Of a DNA stretch of 64,000 nt, positions 51,917 to 58,930 are shown piece by piece; the first letter of the stretch is position 1, and each line of letters opens with the position of its first letter. The DNA lies in contig NZ_CAKMMF010000006.1 in NCBI RefSeq assembly GCF_927798095.1, positions 131,052-195,051 on the forward strand. Reading direction: 5' to 3'. The notes under the pieces are model-generated. The model was not told the DNA's origin and made no database searches. It worked only from the letters and a program-made list of their open reading frames with translations. The position numbers were made by a program, and so were the translations under genes. The DNA is from Paenibacillus plantiphilus (GTDB lineage Bacteria; Bacillota; Bacilli; Paenibacillales; Paenibacillaceae).

Positions 51917-51962
51917 AATACGCCTATGAACATGCCCTATCGGTATGTCCATAGGCGTATTT
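51917..51962. terminator. Bidirectional terminator between convergent genes
   Basis: AATACGCCTATG and CATAGGCGTATT form a 12-bp stem around an inner ACATG/CATGT-like pairing. It lies between the BcrB-type gene and the end of the hybrid kinase and is followed by TTAATAATAAC on the plus strand. Confidence 0.8.
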
Positions 51963-51992
51963 AATAATAACAAAAATTTTGCGGCTCGCTCA

Positions 51993-54900
51993 TCAGTTGA
52001 AGCTGCTGCCCTGACTGAATGAATAATCACTGCGAATATACTTAACCGGGATATGGATGGCGACAGTAGTCCCCTTGCCTGCTATGCTTTCAATTTGCAG
52101 ACCTTGCCCATATTGATTGCACAATCTTTTATGAACGTTTTTCAAGCCGATGCTGCCTGTCGACAGGCGGTGGTCCAGCAGCGTTTCAAGCTTCTTGGCA
52201 TCGATTCCCAATCCATCGTCCGCTACGGTCAGCATTAACCCGCTGTTATCAAGCACTGCGGATATCCGAACCGTGCCGCCTGAAATCCGCTTCATCAGTC
52301 CATGGCGCACCGCATTTTCAACCAAGGGCTGTAAAGTTAAGGCCGGGATTCTGCAACCAAGCGCGCGCTCCTCAATATCGAACTCGACCGACAATCGTTC
52401 CTCGAAACGCGCCTTCTCCAGCTCCACATAGGAATTAACCAATGATAGTTCCGTCTTCAAGCTGACAATGGAATGGTGGGGATCAATGTCAAAGCTGCAG
52501 CGCAAATAGTTGCTTAACTCCTCCAGAAGGTGTCCTGCCCTTGGGCCATCGCTATGGCACAGGGATATAATAATGTTCAACGCATTGTATAGAAAATGAG
52601 GCTGGATTTGCGACTGTAAAAACACGCTTTCCATTTTTATCGCATTTCCGACCGCTTCTTTCATCTTCTGGAGGGTTTGCACCCTTGCCTTCAGCTCCTT
52701 GGCATCAAACGGCTTAACCACAAAATCATTGGCTCCGGCTTCCAGCCCTATAGCAACATCCTGCGGCGTGTTTCTGACCGTCATCAGCAGAATCGGAAGC
52801 TCGAACAGCTCGTATTCTTCACGTATTCTTGTACACACCTCATAACCGGATAATCCGGGCATCATAACATCCAGCAGAACGATAGACAAATCTCTGCAGC
52901 CCTTAATCAACTCCAACGCTCTGTAACCATTATAGGCAACCAGTATTTCGTACTCATCCGCATGGAATATCTCCTTCAGAACCTTGATATTGGAAGGCTC
53001 GTCATCCACAATGAGAATCCTCCGCTTATCCTTGTCGCAGTTCTCTCCTAGAGCGCCGGCGATTTCATTGGCATGATGCTCGCTAGCTTTCTCTTGAGCT
53101 TCCAACTGCTCCTTCAAGTCCGCATCATGGGCATGATCCATCGCTTGGGGAAGCTTGAGGACAAAGCTTGAGCCTTTATGCGGCTCCGAATATTCCAGAT
53201 ACAGCTCTCCATCCATTCTCGCCGCCAGCATACGTGATATGGAAAGCCCCAGCCCCGATGAGTGTGCGTTCGAGAAATTGACTGCTCCGGTATGCATGCC
53301 GCCTTTAAAAAGCTCCTCCTGCTCCGCAGCGTCCATCCCGATCCCCGTGTCCACGACGCGTATGCAGATGTTGCCATCTGTGGCTTCCGCATTGATTTCC
53401 ACATAGCCTTTCTCCGTATACTTCAAAGCATTGTTTATCAGATTCACAACGATCTGTTTAAATCTGTTTTCATCCGCATAAACATGCCATTCCCCGACAG
53501 GAATACGGTTAATCAGCTTAATGTCATCGCCCTTTCTCATGTCCTTCAGCATCTGAAGGACAGCTACCACCGTACCGTTGATGTCGAAGCTTCTTGGATT
53601 TAACCGCAGTTTATTATTTTTCAGGCTTTGAACATCAATAATATCGTTAACCAGACTGGAAAGTCTCGCCGCAATCGCGATAATATAGATCAGCGTTTCC
53701 TCCTGCTTTCCCGCAGAATCGCCAGTCCCTTTGTCCAGCACGGCTTGCGCCATATTCATAATCCCGTGTAGAGGCGTCTTGAACTCATGGGAGGTATGAA
53801 TGAGAAACTCATCCTTCAACCTGTCCGCTTCGATTAGCTCATGGCTGATCGCTTCGAGGTCATCATAGGCTTTGGAGTACTCTTTGACAAACATAGCGCC
53901 CATGCCAAGCAGCAGAAACACCAGGAACCACAAGGGGATATACGTTTGGATGACGGAGAAGAAATAAAGAAACGCGCTGGCATAGGATAAAATAAGGAGC
54001 AGAATGCCGCCAAGCAGCAAAATAGACATCCACTTGCCCAATCGGCCGTATTGTTTCTTCCGGATCGCCAGGAAGACGAAAACGGCTATTGTTGCATAGG
54101 CGATCAGATAGAGAGGTCCCATCAATTGCTCCAGCATCGCGATAGACGCGACTGGAGCAGCTATAATTAATCCCGCATTAACTGACATGACCACGGCAAT
54201 CGTCTTTACTGCAGGCGCAGGAATAAAGGCCTTGCCCATTTCCTGTATAAGCAAAGCCGCAACAAGGATGCTCAGGCAAATCGCGGCGATCTTGAGTTTT
54301 AATATCCACATAAAAGGAAGCGTATCAAACAGCTTGTTGAATATTTTTTCATTATCCGTAGCCGTAATGTAAGCATGAGTCAAGCAAAACAGGCTTGAAT
54401 AGAGGAAATGCCGATCCTGCCTCCGGTTCAGAAAAATACCGAGATAATAGATTCCGGACAAGAGGAAGGTCATGATGCCCACTATTTCATATATATTGAC
54501 CTTGAGCGTATGGTTCAAGATGCTATCTTTGCTTCCCAAATAAACGGGTTGGATAATGCCGCCATTATAATAATCCAGATTGGCCACTTGCAGCACAATG
54601 TCCAGCGTACCGTCCCCGCCTGCGGGAAAAAAAGTGACAATAGGAACAACGTTCGTTTCGTAGCCTGCATCCTTGCTTGCAGCAGGATTGCCGCTGTTGC
54701 CGGCTTCTATTCCATTAACGAACAGTTTGGCTGCCGATCTAATATTTTTTGTCTTTAGCCCGTATAGAGGAATGCCCTCATTTACTTTAACCTTTAGCCG
54801 GTATGTACCGATTCCCTGATCAGCCATGATCCCGCCGTCCCCGATGCTCACCCAGCGGCTTGGCACTTGGACAGGCCATCTCTGCGGCAGCGTCTTCGTA

Positions 54901-55133
54901 TCGAAATCTGCAGGCGATAAAAGGACATCCGAATAAAAATCCCACTCTCCATTCAAGGCGGCAATACCATCGTGCTCAAAATCCCACTGGGACAAATCGA
55001 TAAAGCCGTCCTGAGACAACGGCGCCTCCGCATTGGAATCTTCAAAAATAAAGAATGCTAGAGGAATGAACAAAATGAGCAGAAATGCCAGAAATATCGC
55101 TATCCCTTTATAGCCGCTGTTCCTTTTCAACAC
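51993..55133 (-). CDS. Hybrid sensor histidine kinase with 7TMR-DISM input and two kinase modules
   Basis: The roughly 1046-residue membrane protein has an N-terminal anchor and an extracellular beta domain (about 40-190, 'WPVQVPSRWVSIGDGG'), then seven spans (about 200-410). HisKA follows with 'HTSHEFKTPLHG' (about 440-452), HATPase ('VVNLINNALKYTEKG', about 560), and a receiver with Asp in 'IVLLDVMMPGLSG' (about 752). A second kinase region of the LytS/YesM type ends the protein ('QIQPHFLYNALN' about 843, 'LQPLVENAVRHGL' about 940). No DNA-binding domain follows. The start is uncertain: GTG at 55133 is used, and TTG at 55169 is possible. The ankyrin gene lies just upstream. Confidence 0.88.
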   Translation of the reverse strand: MLKRNSGYKGIAIFLAFLLILFIPLAFFIFEDSNAEAPLSQDGFIDLSQWDFEHDGIAALNGEWDFYSDVLLSPADFDTKTLPQRWPVQVPSRWVSIGDGGIMADQGIGTYRLKVKVNEGIPLYGLKTKNIRSAAKLFVNGIEAGNSGNPAASKDAGYETNVVPIVTFFPAGGDGTLDIVLQVANLDYYNGGIIQPVYLGSKDSILNHTLKVNIYEIVGIMTFLLSGIYYLGIFLNRRQDRHFLYSSLFCLTHAYITATDNEKIFNKLFDTLPFMWILKLKIAAICLSILVAALLIQEMGKAFIPAPAVKTIAVVMSVNAGLIIAAPVASIAMLEQLMGPLYLIAYATIAVFVFLAIRKKQYGRLGKWMSILLLGGILLLILSYASAFLYFFSVIQTYIPLWFLVFLLLGMGAMFVKEYSKAYDDLEAISHELIEADRLKDEFLIHTSHEFKTPLHGIMNMAQAVLDKGTGDSAGKQEETLIYIIAIAARLSSLVNDIIDVQSLKNNKLRLNPRSFDINGTVVAVLQMLKDMRKGDDIKLINRIPVGEWHVYADENRFKQIVVNLINNALKYTEKGYVEINAEATDGNICIRVVDTGIGMDAAEQEELFKGGMHTGAVNFSNAHSSGLGLSISRMLAARMDGELYLEYSEPHKGSSFVLKLPQAMDHAHDADLKEQLEAQEKASEHHANEIAGALGENCDKDKRRILIVDDEPSNIKVLKEIFHADEYEILVAYNGYRALELIKGCRDLSIVLLDVMMPGLSGYEVCTRIREEYELFELPILLMTVRNTPQDVAIGLEAGANDFVVKPFDAKELKARVQTLQKMKEAVGNAIKMESVFLQSQIQPHFLYNALNIIISLCHSDGPRAGHLLEELSNYLRCSFDIDPHHSIVSLKTELSLVNSYVELEKARFEERLSVEFDIEERALGCRIPALTLQPLVENAVRHGLMKRISGGTVRISAVLDNSGLMLTVADDGLGIDAKKLETLLDHRLSTGSIGLKNVHKRLCNQYGQGLQIESIAGKGTTVAIHIPVKYIRSDYSFSQGSSFN

Positions 55134-55181
55134 GATAACCCAACCATTCCTGCATATTATGTGCGACAAAGAGGAGAAGCC

Positions 55182-55703
55182 TTATTTTCCTAATTGATGC
55201 TCGCGAAGAAATTCAGCCACATTATGGTTGCCTTGCTTGACTGCAAGAGCTAATGCAGTATCCCCTTCTTCAGAAATCGCATTTGCATCGGCGCCATGTT
55301 CGATTAATAAACGAATAATTGCTATATTATCATCATGAAAGGCAGCAGTATGCAAGCAAGTATGACCGTTACTATCCAATATATTTGTTTGCGCTTTTTG
55401 AGACAATAGCAATTTGATGACATCCATGCTTCTTTCCCCTGCAATCGCAGCATGCAACGGTGTATTAGAAGGGATGTAAGAGATTGTGGAATGAGATACT
55501 GCATCAATGCGGGCGCCATGATCTAACAATACCTGTACCACTTCTTTCTTCCCAAAATGCGCTGCGAATCCCAAGGGTGTGAGGCCATCGCTATTTTCCG
55601 TATTTGCAAGGTTCGAATCAGACTCCAAAAGGTTGTTCAATCGCGAAGCATCACCTTCTTGTATGGCCTCAAATACTTCAACAATCACTTGAGTGAAACC
55701 CAT
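55182..55703 (-). CDS. Ankyrin-repeat protein
   Basis: The 173-residue cytoplasmic protein is made of about four ankyrin repeats, for example 'GLTPLGFAAHFGKKEVVQVL', 'NTPLHAAIAGERSMDVIKLL', 'HTCLHTAAFHDDNIAIIRLL' and 'DTALALAVKQGNHNVAEFL'. It is a protein-binding scaffold without catalytic parts. ATG at 55703 follows GGAGGAGATAAAGA. The hybrid kinase gene follows on the same strand, possibly in one transcript. The partner is unknown. Confidence 0.9.
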   Translation of the reverse strand: MGFTQVIVEVFEAIQEGDASRLNNLLESDSNLANTENSDGLTPLGFAAHFGKKEVVQVLLDHGARIDAVSHSTISYIPSNTPLHAAIAGERSMDVIKLLLSQKAQTNILDSNGHTCLHTAAFHDDNIAIIRLLIEHGADANAISEEGDTALALAVKQGNHNVAEFLREHQLGK

Positions 55704-55786
55704 TCTTTATCTCCTCCAGCTCCATCGATTTAATTACATAATTTTACCAAACTTTAATGGACCTCATCAACCTATATTCAGTGGAT

Positions 55787-55918
55787 CTAGCTTTCCAATG
55801 CATGGCGGTGACAGCACTCCGTTACATACCCTTGTGGACCTTGTATAGTAAGTGTTGCGTTCTCGGATAAGCGCTGTTTTAGTCCAGTCAAGGTTTTCTC
55901 AATTGAGCTATTTTCCAT
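55787..55918 (-). pseudogene. 5' fragment of a second SUKH (SMI1/KNR4) immunity gene
   Basis: ATG at 55918 behind AAGAGGAGAGAGACTAGA opens 43 codons containing 'TLTGLKQRLSENATLTIQ' and 'GYVTECCHRH', then TAG. This matches the first 40 residues of the intact immunity protein at 58411-58920 ('TLNGLKQRLSGESTLITQ', 'GHVNECRF'). The remaining three quarters are gone, so it is a truncated paralogue. Confidence 0.75.
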
Positions 55919-56011
55919 TCTAGTCTCTCTCCTCTTAATAATATCTCCACCAACTGCATACAAGTATTAATGTGGAAGTTTCGGCGCATTATTTGTTCAC
56001 CAGTCTCATTC
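55919..56011 (-). pseudogene. 3' remnant of a second HNH toxin gene
   Basis: Just upstream of the immunity fragment, the minus strand reads '...RNFHINT...' and, in another frame, 'WWRYY' then TAA, followed by the same spacing to the immunity start. The intact toxin at 58931-59791 ends 'PRNFHVYTVNDWWRYY'. The match stops at 56012, where MITE copy 3 begins. It is a decayed copy of the same toxin/immunity cassette. Confidence 0.6.
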
Positions 56012-56339
56012 CTAATACCTTGACCACATCTGTGTGGTGACACCCGTACCGTCCCACCGCGCGCTGGGAGCTGCGCGCGGTGCACCGACAAGCAGGCCCG
56101 CGTGACCCATTGTATATGAATAATCACATACATTTGGCCTTCAAGAAGCTAAATTCGCAATTGTATACGATAAATCACATACAATTCGCAATATAGCAAA
56201 CGTGGAACCCGTTCTGTTCGAAAAATCACATAGAATGAACACGGACGAGCTTGTTCATGGTCGCTCATGATTGAAGGTCTAACTCTGTACGTCTCGCTTG
56301 TTTACTTAAACCATAAAATTGATGTAGTCAAGGTACTAG
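56012..56339 (-). mobile_element. MITE-like element, copy 3 (complete, 328 bp)
   Basis: The minus strand begins CTAGTACCTTGACTACATC and ends GATGTGGTCAAGGTATTAG, giving terminal inverted repeats of about 19 bp with three differences. Inside are three hairpin units with GTGATTTTTC, GTGATTTATC and GTGATTATTC centres (near 56225, 56180 and 56130). The middle one has arms of about 16 bp (ATTGCGAATTGTAT / GTATACAATTGCGAAT). Near 56045-56085 an extra GC-rich hairpin (CACCGCGCGC ... GCGCGCGGTG) replaces sequence found in copies 1 and 2. No transposase. It interrupts the decayed toxin cassette. Confidence 0.85.
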
Positions 56340-56375
56340 TGGGGATATAAACATTTATTCTTTGAATAAACCCAC

Positions 56376-56421
56376 TTTCTCTCAATTTTCTCTCGTAAGC
56401 AACAAGGAAATTGTGTATAAT
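56376..56421 (+). promoter_or_regulatory. Candidate agr promoter with LytTR-type direct repeats
   Basis: Two exact TTTCTCTC copies at 56376-56383 and 56387-56394 are spaced one helical turn (11 bases) apart. A -10 box TATAAT lies at 56416-56421, 35 bases before the first gene. LytTR regulators bind such paired direct repeats just upstream of the -35 region. Autoregulation by the LytTR protein at 57759 is inferred. Confidence 0.5.
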
Positions 56422-56455
56422 TAAGTCATTATCTGCTTAAAAGGAGTGTAGACGG

Positions 56456-57088
56456 TTGAATTCTCTCATATACATAACAGTGTATACTCTGGAAGCATTT
56501 TGTACGATAACGGCTAGCTACATGCTGTTTCGATTCCACTTCAAAGAATTTATCTGGAAGAAGTTAATGCTCAGTCTATTATTAGCTGTGTTCTCCTACT
56601 CGATGAGAGATATAACTATCGTTAACATTTACACTATTCTCGTCCCTAGTACCTACCTCCTAGCTTACACCTTATTTATTACCTTCGTCAGTAAGATTCG
56701 GGTTGTCTGGGCATCCATTATGATGTCAACGGGTTACGCACTCCTCGGTACTGTTCAAATGTCCTTATTGCTGCTCTTTGATACTCTTGGAGTCGATATG
56801 GCGGCTGTCCAAGGAAATTTATTCTTCTTAGTGTTAGCTCAAGTCATGACGGCAATCGTTATGTTTACCTTCTTATTCCTCTATTACTATCGTGGTCGCG
56901 GGTTCGTATTTGACTTTCCTTCGTGGCGGTGGAAGCATCTCTGGTTAGTCATGCTGGAAGTTATTTTGATTGCCTTAATACTGCAGTTTATTTATGTAAA
57001 CAAACTTACCATGATAATTGCTGCCGTTGTTACCCTTACTGCACTTCTTCTGTTAAGTAATAAAATGGAGAAGGAGGAAGGCTTATAA
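56456..57088 (+). CDS. Six-span membrane protein of the agr-like cassette (AgrC-type sensor domain without kinase)
   Basis: The 210-residue membrane protein has six or seven hydrophobic spans filling its entire length ('SLIYITVYTLEAFCTITASY', 'WKHLWLVMLEVILIALIL') and ends in a short charged tail 'NKMEKEEGL'. It resembles the N-terminal sensor half of GHKL kinases such as AgrC, but no HATPase or HisKA follows. TTG at 56456 is set by AAGGAGTGTAGACGG. It overlaps agrB by one base, so it is part of the operon. It is a candidate receptor for the AgrD peptide. That role is inferred. Confidence 0.7.
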   Translation: MNSLIYITVYTLEAFCTITASYMLFRFHFKEFIWKKLMLSLLLAVFSYSMRDITIVNIYTILVPSTYLLAYTLFITFVSKIRVVWASIMMSTGYALLGTVQMSLLLLFDTLGVDMAAVQGNLFFLVLAQVMTAIVMFTFLFLYYYRGRGFVFDFPSWRWKHLWLVMLEVILIALILQFIYVNKLTMIIAAVVTLTALLLLSNKMEKEEGL

Positions 57089-57612
57089 TGAATTGGAGTC
57101 GTAAGCTTGCAAACAATTTGGCGGTCAGAATTCACTCGGCAAATCCTCATCACTCTGTCAGTCTCCCTGTTCAGAGTTACGCTATAGAGACGATTATTGT
57201 AAGTACGATCATTACCAGTGTGGCATTATTAATCGGTCTTTTACTCGAACAAGCTTTAGAGGTTCTGTCAATAATCATTGTATTTCCCTTATTGCGTTTC
57301 ATTACAGGCGGTCGCCATTTCTCATCGCCAACAGCTTGTATCGCAACAACTGTTATCGGCTTTAATGTCGTTCCGATACTCGCCCAATATGTACATTCCA
57401 CAACTGCCATCTTGATATTAACTATAGGAAGTCTCCTGCTCTGCATCATATACGCACCTCAAGGAAATAGAGCAATCGTGAAGCAACATCAGATTATTAA
57501 GCTAGCAGGAGGGGCGATAATAGCTGTCAATTTTATTGTGATGTCGCCCGTTCTAGCCATAGCATTTTTCCTGCAAGCCGTAACGCTCATACAGTTCAGG
57601 AAAGGGGGGTGA
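57088..57612 (+). CDS. agrB: AgrB-like peptide-processing membrane protease
   Basis: The 174-residue membrane cysteine protease matures and cyclises the AgrD peptide. The catalytic motif 'LRFITGGRHFSSPTAC' has His at 77 and Cys at 84, the same positions as in Staphylococcus aureus AgrB. Four to six spans surround it. The N-terminus 'WSRKLANNLAVRIHSANP' is typical of the family. It overlaps the upstream membrane gene by one base and ends 8 bases before agrD. Confidence 0.92.
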   Translation: MNWSRKLANNLAVRIHSANPHHSVSLPVQSYAIETIIVSTIITSVALLIGLLLEQALEVLSIIIVFPLLRFITGGRHFSSPTACIATTVIGFNVVPILAQYVHSTTAILILTIGSLLLCIIYAPQGNRAIVKQHQIIKLAGGAIIAVNFIVMSPVLAIAFFLQAVTLIQFRKGG

Positions 57613-57620
57613 TGACGCAT

Positions 57621-57749
57621 ATGAGAAAATTTAAGCTAATAGTATTGTTCGCAATTTCTTCGATTTTAGGCATGGTTGCATTTGCACAAGCTTCCTTTGC
57701 TTGTTCTTGGGGTCTGTACGATCCTGAAATGCCTGAAGAATTGCAGTAG
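57621..57749 (+). CDS. agrD: AgrD-like autoinducer peptide precursor
   Basis: The 42-residue peptide is too short for routine gene calling. It has an amphipathic/hydrophobic leader ('KFKLIVLFAISSILGMVAFA'), a cysteine-containing core 'ASFACSWGLY' and the acidic AgrB-recognition tail 'DPEMPEELQ', which corresponds to 'DEPEVPTEL' in Staphylococcus aureus. By analogy the mature signal is a thiolactone closed between Cys28 and Tyr33 (ring C-S-W-G-L-Y), with a short N-terminal extension. ATG at 57621 is chosen because AAAGGGGGGTG lies 9 bases upstream. It lies directly between agrB and a LytTR gene. Confidence 0.88.
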   Translation: MRKFKLIVLFAISSILGMVAFAQASFACSWGLYDPEMPEELQ

Positions 57750-57758
57750 GAGGAGCGT

Positions 57759-58133
57759 ATGGAGTGGGTTAAGGAGCTCCCTGTTAGTCGAGATCCAAAA
57801 GGCGCAACAGGCATAGTGTCTTTGCTACTGGACTGCATCCTGTATTTCCAACTCTATGAAGCAAGTATTCAGGTCCATTCAGCAACAGAAATGTATTACT
57901 TCACACTAGGCAACAATCTAAGCCTGCTTGTAGAAAACCTAAATAACTCGGGATACAATTTCGAGAAGACGGATCGCGCACAGGTCGCAGATTTTCAGAA
58001 AATTATCCGAGTTGAGAAAACGGAGTTTTTTCAGTTCAGAGGGTATTTCGAGGGTACTGATAAATATGTGGTATTCTCGGAAAGCAATTTTAGAAAAATA
58101 TCGAAAATAGTAAAGGATCGCTCGAAGGAGTGA
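57759..58133 (+). CDS. Single-domain LytTR DNA-binding regulator
   Basis: The 124-residue protein consists almost only of a LytTR domain (about 20-122): 'DCILYFQLYEASIQVHSATE', 'LLVENLNNSGYNFEKTDR' and 'YVVFSESNFRKISKIV'. It has no receiver domain. ATG at 57759 follows TAGGAGGAGCGT, 9 bases after agrD. In classical agr systems the LytTR regulator AgrA carries a receiver phosphorylated by AgrC. Here both partner domains are missing, so the regulator must be controlled in another way. Its stop lies inside the operon terminator. Confidence 0.82.
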   Translation: MEWVKELPVSRDPKGATGIVSLLLDCILYFQLYEASIQVHSATEMYYFTLGNNLSLLVENLNNSGYNFEKTDRAQVADFQKIIRVEKTEFFQFRGYFEGTDKYVVFSESNFRKISKIVKDRSKE

Positions 58134-58142
58134 TCCTTTACT
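58109..58142 (+). terminator. Terminator of the agr-like operon
   Basis: AGTAAAGGATC and GATCCTTTACT pair, with inner CTC/GAG pairing, and TGACTCTTG follows. The LytTR stop codon TGA (58131-58133) lies within the hairpin. The stem is symmetrical and could act in both directions. Confidence 0.75.
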
Positions 58143-58304
58143 TGACTCTTGCGAATTCTATCACCAAACCCATCTTTGATAAAGACTTTATTCTGAACAT
58201 TTCACGCACTTATTTTAACATAGAGTAGATTCGGAGAAGAAAAAATGATGCTATGGAGACACTATTTAAGGCTGACTGGTTCACGTTTCAGAGCAAATAG
58301 AATA

Positions 58305-58347
58305 GAAAAAAGCTCAAGTAGCTGTAGAAATAGCTCTTAAGCTTTTT
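58305..58347 (-). terminator. Terminator of the toxin/immunity operon
   Basis: On the minus strand AAAAAGCTTAAGAGCT pairs with AGCTACTTGAGCTTTTTT, and the T-run continues into TCTATTC. It lies 65 bases past the SUKH stop. Confidence 0.75.
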
Positions 58348-58410
58348 CGTTTTAAAGAAATCGCTATGAGGTAAATGTTCGATGATGCATTTGGGGATGG
58401 TTTCAAGTTT

Positions 58411-58920
58411 CTATTCGAATTTAAACAAACTCCACGTCCAATAGGGTTCCCCCTGTGCGACTATCCATCGGTTGAACAAGATATCGAAACGATCATTTAA
58501 TTTATAAAACTCACCTGCTTCAAACCAATATAAATAATATTTGTCTCCCCGCCTTACTGCATCGGAATCTACGATAAGGAGACATCCCATATATATTGCG
58601 ATTGTATAATAGTGATCAGGCATATAGTCGGTATGATATTGCATCATTTCAGACAATTTTAATAAATGGACGAATGTTCCATACTCATCTTCAAAAAAAC
58701 GCCCTCCATTGTGAAGACGCAAAAAAGCAAGCAAATCATCTGGCAGTTTCCACTTGGTATACTGCTCAAATTCTTCAATTTCCTTATCGTCAACACCTGA
58801 ATTGAATGAAAAGCGACACTCATTTACATGTCCATTTGTGTCTTGTGTAATCAGTGTTGACTCCCCTGACAATCTTTGTTTTAAACCATTTAAAGTTTGT
58901 AAAACTAAACTTTGCTCCAT
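58411..58920 (-). CDS. SUKH-family (SMI1/KNR4) immunity protein
   Basis: The 169-residue cytoplasmic protein has the SUKH core: 'IEEFEQYTKWKLPDDLLAFL' and 'RLHNGGRFFEDEYGTFVHLL' (about 45-95), then 'IAIYMGCLLIVDSD'. SUKH proteins neutralise nuclease toxins of polymorphic systems. ATG at 58920 follows AAGGAGCATGAT and lies 10 bases after the stop of the secreted HNH protein. The pairing with that toxin is therefore strong. A truncated paralogue is at 55787-55918. Confidence 0.88.
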   Translation of the reverse strand: MEQSLVLQTLNGLKQRLSGESTLITQDTNGHVNECRFSFNSGVDDKEIEEFEQYTKWKLPDDLLAFLRLHNGGRFFEDEYGTFVHLLKLSEMMQYHTDYMPDHYYTIAIYMGCLLIVDSDAVRRGDKYYLYWFEAGEFYKLNDRFDILFNRWIVAQGEPYWTWSLFKFE

Positions 58921-58930
58921 ATCATGCTCC

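Noticed and set aside
56045-56090. GC-rich hairpin as an independent terminator
   Set aside because: It lies inside MITE copy 3, has no T-run and is absent from the other two copies. It is better seen as an insertion in the element.
55888-56133. 81-codon minus-strand frame
   Set aside because: It runs across the MITE end and two toxin/immunity remnants in mixed frames and is a composite by chance.
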